A stretch of 17,022 nt of DNA from contig DATEDC010000203.1 of the NCBI GenBank assembly GCA_035286585.1, forward strand, positions 1 to 17,022, in the 5' to 3' direction. Positions 12,970 through 17,022 of the stretch are shown one piece after another. The notes beneath the pieces were generated by a model, which worked only from the letters and a program-made list of their open reading frames with translations, was not told the origin of the DNA and did no database searches. Both the position numbers and the translations under genes were made by a program. This DNA comes from DSOS01 sp035286585 (GTDB taxonomy: Bacteria; Chloroflexota; Anaerolineae; Anaerolineales; UBA4823). Numbering within the stretch: the stretch's first letter is position 1; every line of letters starts with the position of its first letter.

Positions 12970-14372
12970 AGGCTCTCCAGGATGCCATGCCGTTGATCGA
13001 GAAGACCAGCCGGCTGGTCGGGACATCTGCTGAGCGCCGCCTGAACCTGGCGCGCCTGCCCTGGCTGGAATGGTGGATAAAGAGCCGCTGGCCTCTACTG
13101 ATCGTCAGATCCGTCACCCTGGCAGCATTCATCTTTACTATTTTGGCAGGCCTGGTCGGATCGCCGGTGGGCAGCCACAACTTCGCCATCATATTTGTCT
13201 GGATCGCCTGGTGGACCGCGCTCAAGCTGCTTTTCATCCCCCTCGGCGGTCGTTCCTGGTGCAGCGTCTGCCCGCTGCCGATGCCCGGCGAGTGGCTGCA
13301 GGCAGGGGGTCTGATCTCGAAAGCTGGTAATGCCAACGGTTTTGGGCTGCGCTGGCCGCGCCGGCTGCGCGGCTACTGGCTGGCGAGCGGCCTGTTCCTG
13401 CTGATCGGCATGTTCAGCGCAGTTACCTTGACTGACGCTCGCCTGACCGCCTGGATTTTGTTGATTTTGCTGGTCTCCGCCCTGGCGCTCAGTTTGGTCT
13501 TTGAGCGGCGCGCTTTCTGTTCTTACCTGTGCCCGATCGGTGGATTCACCGGCCTGTACGCGAAGACTGCCCCACTGGAGGTGCGGGTCATCCACCCCGC
13601 CGTGTGCAAAACCCACAGCGAAAAAACCTGCTACCTGCATTGCCCCTGGGGAATCTACCCGCTTGCCATGCGCGATAGCTCCCAATGTGGTCTGTGCATG
13701 GAGTGCCTGCGGGTTTGCGAATACGATAATATCGCCTTGAACCTGCGTCCGTTCGGCAGCGATCTGGCGGTTTCTCAACCTAAAACAGGATTGGATGAAA
13801 CCCTGCTGGCGTTGGTGATGCTGAGCAGCGCGCTGAGCTTCTCGGCTGTTTTCACCGGTCCGTGGGGCTGGCTTAAATCCGCGGCTTATGCCATTGGCTC
13901 GCCAGCCTGGCTTGCCTATTCTGCTGCCTACCTTGCTCTCAGCCTGCTGGTTTTACCCGGGCTTTACGCTCTGGCAGTCTGGCTTAGCCGCAATGCAGGT
14001 GAGATTGGGAAGCCTCTCAAGCGCCTCATAGCAGAGCAAGCCCAGCCGTTGCTGCCGCTGGGACTTTTCACCTGGATTGCCTTCACCATCGATTTTGCCT
14101 TTCCCAAGTTTTCGTTGATCTTATCGGTATTGTCCGACCCGCTGGGTTGGGGTTGGGACCTGTTCGGGACTGCCGGGGCGTCCATCCACCCGGCGATCCT
14201 GGGAGCGGCGCCCATGTTGCAGGTTGGCGCTGTGCTGGTGGGCCTTTTCTGGTCCGTCAACCTGGGCCAACGCCGGGTCGAGACGCAACAAGCAAACTGG
14301 AGAGCGGCATTGCCTGTTGCGGCATTCTCGCTGCTGTATTCACTGCTGATGCTGTGGCTGCTGGTGGGCTGA
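12966..14372 (+). CDS. NapH/NosR-like membrane polyferredoxin
   Basis: 468 residues with about ten TM helices. Cys motifs lie at membrane-edge loops: WCSVCPLP (Cys99, Cys102), FCSYLCPIGG (Cys185, Cys189), and then VCKTHSEKTCYLHCPWG (Cys214, 222, 226). A classical [4Fe-4S] motif CGLCMECLRVC follows (Cys241, 244, 247, 251) before a DNIALNLRP end. This pattern is that of NapH, CcoG and the C-terminal part of NosR, which move electrons across or along the membrane. About 210 residues of extra TM segments follow the clusters, more than in NapH itself. Its overlap with the CuA cupredoxin on one side and 2-bp gap to the CuA-cytochrome fusion on the other argue for one electron-transfer chain. Confidence 0.88.
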   Translation: MKALQDAMPLIEKTSRLVGTSAERRLNLARLPWLEWWIKSRWPLLIVRSVTLAAFIFTILAGLVGSPVGSHNFAIIFVWIAWWTALKLLFIPLGGRSWCSVCPLPMPGEWLQAGGLISKAGNANGFGLRWPRRLRGYWLASGLFLLIGMFSAVTLTDARLTAWILLILLVSALALSLVFERRAFCSYLCPIGGFTGLYAKTAPLEVRVIHPAVCKTHSEKTCYLHCPWGIYPLAMRDSSQCGLCMECLRVCEYDNIALNLRPFGSDLAVSQPKTGLDETLLALVMLSSALSFSAVFTGPWGWLKSAAYAIGSPAWLAYSAAYLALSLLVLPGLYALAVWLSRNAGEIGKPLKRLIAEQAQPLLPLGLFTWIAFTIDFAFPKFSLILSVLSDPLGWGWDLFGTAGASIHPAILGAAPMLQVGAVLVGLFWSVNLGQRRVETQQANWRAALPVAAFSLLYSLLMLWLLVG

Positions 14373-14374
14373 CG

Positions 14375-15367
14375 ATGCTGCGAGAATGGCTGGCGCGCCT
14401 GATTCTGGTCATCTTGCTCCTGGCTACGGGGCTCTCCCTGGCTGCCGCCTGGAAAGCGCGCCGCGCTGCGAACGTGCTGTACGCTCGCATGCCTGAAAAT
14501 GGCGGCTGGACCCCCAGCGATCTGCGCGCCACAGTTGGCGAGCCCTTGACGATCCGCATGACCTCCGACGACGTAACCCACAGTTTCGCCGTCGGGCAGA
14601 TGGATTGGCCTGCGGTGGACATTTACCCGGGTGAAATGAGCGCCGTGACGCTCACTTTTGACCGCCCTGGAAAATACACCTTCTACTGCACTCGCTGGTG
14701 CGGCGTCAATCACTGGCGCATGCGCGGCACCATTCAGGTAAGCGCCACTGAACCCGAAGCGCCCGAAAAAGCCGAGCCGCCGCTGTATGTCCAACTGGGC
14801 CTGGATATCGATGCCGAGCACAGCGCCCGCTTCTTGCCCGACCGAACGCCATCCGCCGGTCGCGGCGCAATCATGGGGGCCTCCCTGCCGCAGAAATACG
14901 CCAGCCGGGAGTACTACCTGAGCCACAGCCCCTCAGAAGCCTGGCAGGATTTGCGGGATGAGAGCAACCTGAGTATGCGGAGCGACGCCGAGCTGTGGGA
15001 TCTGGTTGCCTTCGCCTGGTCATTGCAGACCACAAGCGATGCCATCGCTGCGGGCGAAGAACTGTATCGCCCCAATTGCGCCGCCTGTCACGGCAAAACC
15101 GGCGGAGGCAACGGCGTATTCGCCAAGGAGCTGGGCGACGAGGCTCATTCTCTGGACGGACACGCCATCGCCGCGCCGGCAATTTTCAGCGACCCGGAAA
15201 ATATGCTCGGCGCCTCTCCAGCGCTCCTGCACGGCAAGATCGTGCGCGGCGGGATGGGCACCGGTATGCCCTACTGGGGTCCGATCTTTACCGATGAGCA
15301 GGTGTGGGCGCTGGTGAGCTATTTGTGGACTTTTCAATTCAATTTCGATCTGGAGGCAAAACCATGA
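14375..15367 (+). CDS. CuA cupredoxin-cytochrome c fusion
   Basis: 330 residues. An N-terminal TM anchor (about 7-26) precedes a cupredoxin domain (about 45-123) with CuA ligands His69 (VTHSFAV), Cys105, Cys109, His113 and Met116 (CTRWCGVNHWRM). A linker of about 80 residues leads to a class I cytochrome c domain with CAACH (Cys235, Cys238, His239); Met298 in GMGTGMPYWG is the likely distal ligand. COX2-cytochrome c fusions are known in caa3 oxidases, but those have two TM helices and a subunit I partner, both absent here. It could pass electrons from CuA to haem c and on to an unseen acceptor. Its stop overlaps the next start (ATGA). Confidence 0.9.
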   Translation: MLREWLARLILVILLLATGLSLAAAWKARRAANVLYARMPENGGWTPSDLRATVGEPLTIRMTSDDVTHSFAVGQMDWPAVDIYPGEMSAVTLTFDRPGKYTFYCTRWCGVNHWRMRGTIQVSATEPEAPEKAEPPLYVQLGLDIDAEHSARFLPDRTPSAGRGAIMGASLPQKYASREYYLSHSPSEAWQDLRDESNLSMRSDAELWDLVAFAWSLQTTSDAIAAGEELYRPNCAACHGKTGGGNGVFAKELGDEAHSLDGHAIAAPAIFSDPENMLGASPALLHGKIVRGGMGTGMPYWGPIFTDEQVWALVSYLWTFQFNFDLEAKP

Positions 15368-15867
15368 GCAAATCCCGCATGAAAAAGCGCAGAAGGAATA
15401 CATCGTTGATCAAAAAGATACCCCTGGCGATGTGGCTGGTGTTGGGTGGAGCCATCCTGGTGTTTGGGGCGCTCTTCGCCGGCTTGAGAAAAAGCCCCTC
15501 CGTGGGCAGCGAGGCGGGGAACGAAGTAAGCGGCGCGCCCGCCCTGCGGGTTGATCAGGAGATGATCGATTTCGGGGATGTGCCCCTCGATCAGATCGTC
15601 TCCGCCGAGTTCAAGCTTACCAACGTTGGCGACCGACCTCTTCGCATCAGCGAAAAACCATACATCGAAGTCGTAGAGGGCTGTTGACCGCCCGTGCCGA
15701 CCATCGGTGCGATGGTACTCAATCCAGGGGAACAAACGACCCTCTCAATGAGCTTTATGATGCACGCTGGCATGGAAGGTCCGCACGATTTCCGCGTCCA
15801 CATCCCCAGCAACGACCCCACCCAGGCGGATAAAGAGCTGGTGGTGCTCTCCAACTGGGTGCCATAA
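15364..15867 (+). CDS. DUF1573 protein, probable selenoprotein with in-frame UGA
   Basis: Read through TGA 15685-15687 as Sec108, the gene has 167 residues and ends at TAA 15865-15867. The ATG has GGAGG 7 bases upstream and overlaps the previous stop. A basic N-terminus and TM helix (about 20-40) precede an extracytoplasmic DUF1573 Ig-like domain (about 58-167): MIDFGDVPLDQIVSAEFKLTN before the TGA, then PPVPTIGAMVLNPGEQTTLS and FRVHIPSNDP after it. The TGA follows Cys107 and precedes Pro-Pro; relatives, from memory, have GCCPP here, so Cys-Sec would replace Cys-Cys. A SECIS-like hairpin follows. Alternatives are a nonsense mutation or termination giving a 107-residue product, but the intact downstream frame argues against decay. 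Likely role: thiol/selenol redox or metal handling for the neighbouring CuA proteins (inference). Confidence 0.8.
15688..15716 (+). promoter_or_regulatory. Candidate bacterial SECIS element
   Basis: ACCATC (15700-15705) and GATGGT (15711-15716) form a perfect 6-bp stem over the loop GGTGC. The loop's GGU begins at the 19th base after the UGA, by my count the same distance as the GGU of the E. coli fdhF SECIS. A G at the loop start and this distance fit the known bacterial SECIS rules. It lies within coding sequence, as bacterial SECIS elements do. A bulged U and lower stem are not obvious. Confidence 0.65.
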
Positions 15868-15885
15868 AGCAAATTTTCTTTTCCA

Positions 15886-15915
15886 AAAACTGCTCCCCGT
15901 CCAGGGAGCAGTTTT
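15886..15915. terminator. Strong intrinsic terminator, possibly bidirectional
   Basis: AAAACTGCTCCC (15886-15897) pairs perfectly with GGGAGCAGTTTT (15904-15915) over the loop cgtcca, followed by cattttg. The 12-bp stem 19 bp after the selenoprotein's TAA closes the redox operon. It also supports 15867 rather than 15687 as the real gene end. Confidence 0.88.
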
Positions 15916-16140
15916 CATTTTGATGTCCTCCAGGACTGTATCCGCTGGCGTTATTACACCCAATGACTTACCCACAATTCCACTTTTAGCAGGATGTCAT
16001 GCGGTGTAGGAGGATGTAGAATATGAGTAGATGATGAAGTGAGATAACCGGCTCCTCAAAGCGCTTGTAGGCTGAAATCGTTATACATTTCGACCGCGGG
16101 CGGGTAATTGATAACATTTTTCGCATGTCAGGAGGTCCCC
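15916..16140. other. Intergenic region before the lipoprotein gene
   Basis: Nothing gene-like is seen. TAACAT with an upstream TG (16109-16117) and TATACA (16082-16087) are possible -10 boxes without good -35 partners. AGGAGG at 16130-16135 is the RBS of the following gene. Confidence 0.4.
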
Positions 16141-16608
16141 ATGAAATATTATCTACTCTCGTTAATCGTTATTGTATCGCTGGCTGGCTGTGCTTCTCCG
16201 GGCGGGGAAGAAGCCACGGCGCGCCAGGCGCTGAGCGAGTTCTTCGGCTACTTGAACAGCGCTGAGTACGACAAGGCGGTGGCTTTATATGGGGGCGATT
16301 ATTTAATGTTGAGAGAGTGGAATCCAGAGATGGATCTGCAAAACTATGCCGGTTTATTAGAAAATGGCTGTAAAATTAACGGCTTGCAGTGCTTGAAAAT
16401 CCGCTCAGCCACGCTTAAAGATCAATACTTAGATATCTTCATTTTCAGCGTTGAGTTTAATAATCCGGACGGGACGTTGTTCACCCGTGGACCGTGCTGC
16501 GGCGCCGATGCGACCCAGCAGCCACCGGAATCGCAGTTCGGTGTCCGCGTGCAAAAAACCCTGGATGGCAAATACCTGGTGCTGGACCTTCCGGTTTACG
16601 TGCCATAA
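16141..16608 (+). CDS. Lipoprotein of unknown function
   Basis: 155 residues from the ATG at 16141, with AGGAGG 5 bases upstream. The lipobox is LAGC (Cys17) after a short hydrophobic signal. The mature part starts with a helix (EATARQALSEFFGYLNSAEY) and continues with strands. The layout resembles NTF2-like or DUF4878-type cystatin-related lipoproteins. Conserved-looking Cys residues occur in LENGCKINGLQCLKIRS and in the pair GPCCGAD near residue 121. I do not recognise the exact family. It follows the terminator of the redox operon and so is a separate unit; the CC pair may again bind metal, but this is only a guess. Confidence 0.8.
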   Translation: MKYYLLSLIVIVSLAGCASPGGEEATARQALSEFFGYLNSAEYDKAVALYGGDYLMLREWNPEMDLQNYAGLLENGCKINGLQCLKIRSATLKDQYLDIFIFSVEFNNPDGTLFTRGPCCGADATQQPPESQFGVRVQKTLDGKYLVLDLPVYVP

Positions 16609-16630
16609 AACAATGCGAATATAATTGTTG

Positions 16631-16636
16631 TATAAT
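16631..16636 (+). promoter_or_regulatory. TATAAT box close to the last gene's start
   Basis: Consensus TATAAT lies 15 bases before the ATG at 16652, so transcription would begin about 9 bases upstream of it. No SD is present in between. The message would have an almost absent leader. Confidence 0.5.
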
Positions 16637-16651
16637 TTTCATCCCGGTTTT

Positions 16652-17022
16652 ATGTATTTAAAACGCTTCTTTCCCCTGATCGTTTTGCTTCTCGCCGCCA
16701 TTTTGCTGGCAGTCCTGCCGCTCGCCTCACAGCCTCCCGAATTGCCAGAGGACTTCAATATACCGGAGGATCAAACAGAATATCAACGCCAGCTAGAGCT
16801 TGGCCTTTTACTTGAAAATCAGGGCGAGTTCGAGAAAGCCAGAGCTGCTTACGAGAAAGCCGCATTAGCAGAACAAGGCGAAATCGCCGCCCTGGCTCGC
16901 AATGGTCTGCGCCGCATCCAGGCAGACCGGCAAAACCTGTTGCTGCTCACCCAGGCCCGGCTCCGCGAGATTGGGAGAGGCTTGGTGGAGAATCTGCTGC
17001 CGCTGCTGCTGGTGGTGGCGCT
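16652..17022 (+). CDS. TPR-like membrane protein, C-terminus beyond the window
   Basis: The frame is open from the ATG at 16652 to the right edge (123 codons and 2 bases). Residues 1-27 form a signal or anchor helix. A tetratricopeptide-like unit follows at about 49-75 (LELGLLLENQGEFEKARAAYEKAALA). A long polar helix comes next (LARNGLRRIQADRQNLLLLTQ), then the beginning of a second TM segment (LVENLLPLLLVVA). Residues 28-45 are acidic and Pro-rich. The function would depend on the missing part; small TPR-plus-TM N-termini of this kind precede various signalling domains. No SD is seen, and a TATAAT lies only 15 bases upstream, which suggests near-leaderless translation. Confidence 0.72.
   Translation, partial: MYLKRFFPLIVLLLAAILLAVLPLASQPPELPEDFNIPEDQTEYQRQLELGLLLENQGEFEKARAAYEKAALAEQGEIAALARNGLRRIQADRQNLLLLTQARLREIGRGLVENLLPLLLVVA

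Noticed and set aside
13964..14926. Long minus-strand open frame opposite the NapH-like and CuA-cytochrome genes
   Set aside because: Low-complexity Gly/Ala/Gln-rich translation without motifs; both plus-strand genes have clear domains and start/stop overlaps. The same applies to minus frames at 8764-9516 and 13095-13778.
14375..15367. True cytochrome c oxidase subunit II (caa3 type)
   Set aside because: Only one TM helix, a very long linker to the haem domain, and no subunit I or III gene beside it.
15364..15687. A 107-residue protein ending at the UGA
   Set aside because: The DUF1573 domain would be cut in half, and in-frame family-like sequence, a SECIS-like hairpin and a terminator placed after the TAA all favour the longer product.
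12048..15867. Whole right part as a nitrous oxide reductase (nos) cluster
   Set aside because: NapH/NosR-like and CuA proteins fit, but NosZ, NosD, NosF, NosY and NosL are not present in the window. Linkage outside the window cannot be excluded.

Overview
The window looks like chromosomal DNA of a Chloroflexota bacterium, most likely of the Anaerolineae type. This is an inference from gene style: a moderately high-GC right half, the mix of SHOCT, PCYCGC, DUF1573 and NapH-like proteins, and GAGCGAAGCGAAG-type dispersed repeats. No rRNA, tRNA, CRISPR array, transposase or phage gene was found.

Left part (1-4144, all genes on the minus strand, somewhat AT-richer). From right to left there are two tandem paralogous small CxxC zinc-ribbon-like proteins, a spacer with a REP-like palindrome and a 27-codon orphan reading frame, a Lys/Ala/Pro-rich protein of unknown function with a very good ribosome binding site, a Nal1-like trypsin-fold serine protease with an intact His-Asp-Ser triad, and a helix-hairpin-helix protein that runs off the left edge. 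A perfect 17-bp hairpin sits between the unknown protein and the protease.

Middle part (4374-8409, plus strand). A tight five-gene run starts from a TATAAT promoter: SDR oxidoreductase, PPP-like metallophosphoesterase, membrane-anchored purple-acid-phosphatase-like phosphoesterase, a C-terminal remnant of a YihY/BrkB membrane protein, and a Ppx/GppA phosphatase. Three of the five act on phosphate esters or polyphosphate.

Copper/sensor part (8686-11918). A Met/Gly-rich membrane-anchored protein, an OmpR-type response regulator, a histidine kinase with a Met-rich extracytoplasmic loop, and a one-TM SHOCT protein. The promoters of the first and last of these genes share one architecture: four CTTTA/CTTCA half-sites at an exact 11-bp period, ending the same distance from the -10 box. 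This is very probably the operator of the adjacent response regulator.

Redox part (12048-15867). A PCYCGC lipoprotein, a membrane-anchored CuA-type cupredoxin, a NapH-like membrane polyferredoxin, a fusion of a second CuA-type cupredoxin with cytochrome c, and a membrane-anchored DUF1573 protein. The last four genes are tightly packed, with start/stop overlaps of 4 bp at one junction and again at the last. The DUF1573 gene has an in-frame UGA directly after a Cys codon. The family-like sequence continues for 59 codons to a TAA, and a SECIS-like hairpin lies just downstream of the UGA, so I read it as a selenoprotein with a Cys-Sec pair. No haem-copper oxidase subunit I or NosZ is in the window. 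The set therefore looks like an orphan CuA/ferredoxin/cytochrome electron-transfer module with its own candidate copper-handling proteins, and it is the best candidate here for an undescribed system. A strong intrinsic terminator closes it. After it come a lipoprotein of unknown function and the start of a TPR-like membrane protein that runs off the right edge.
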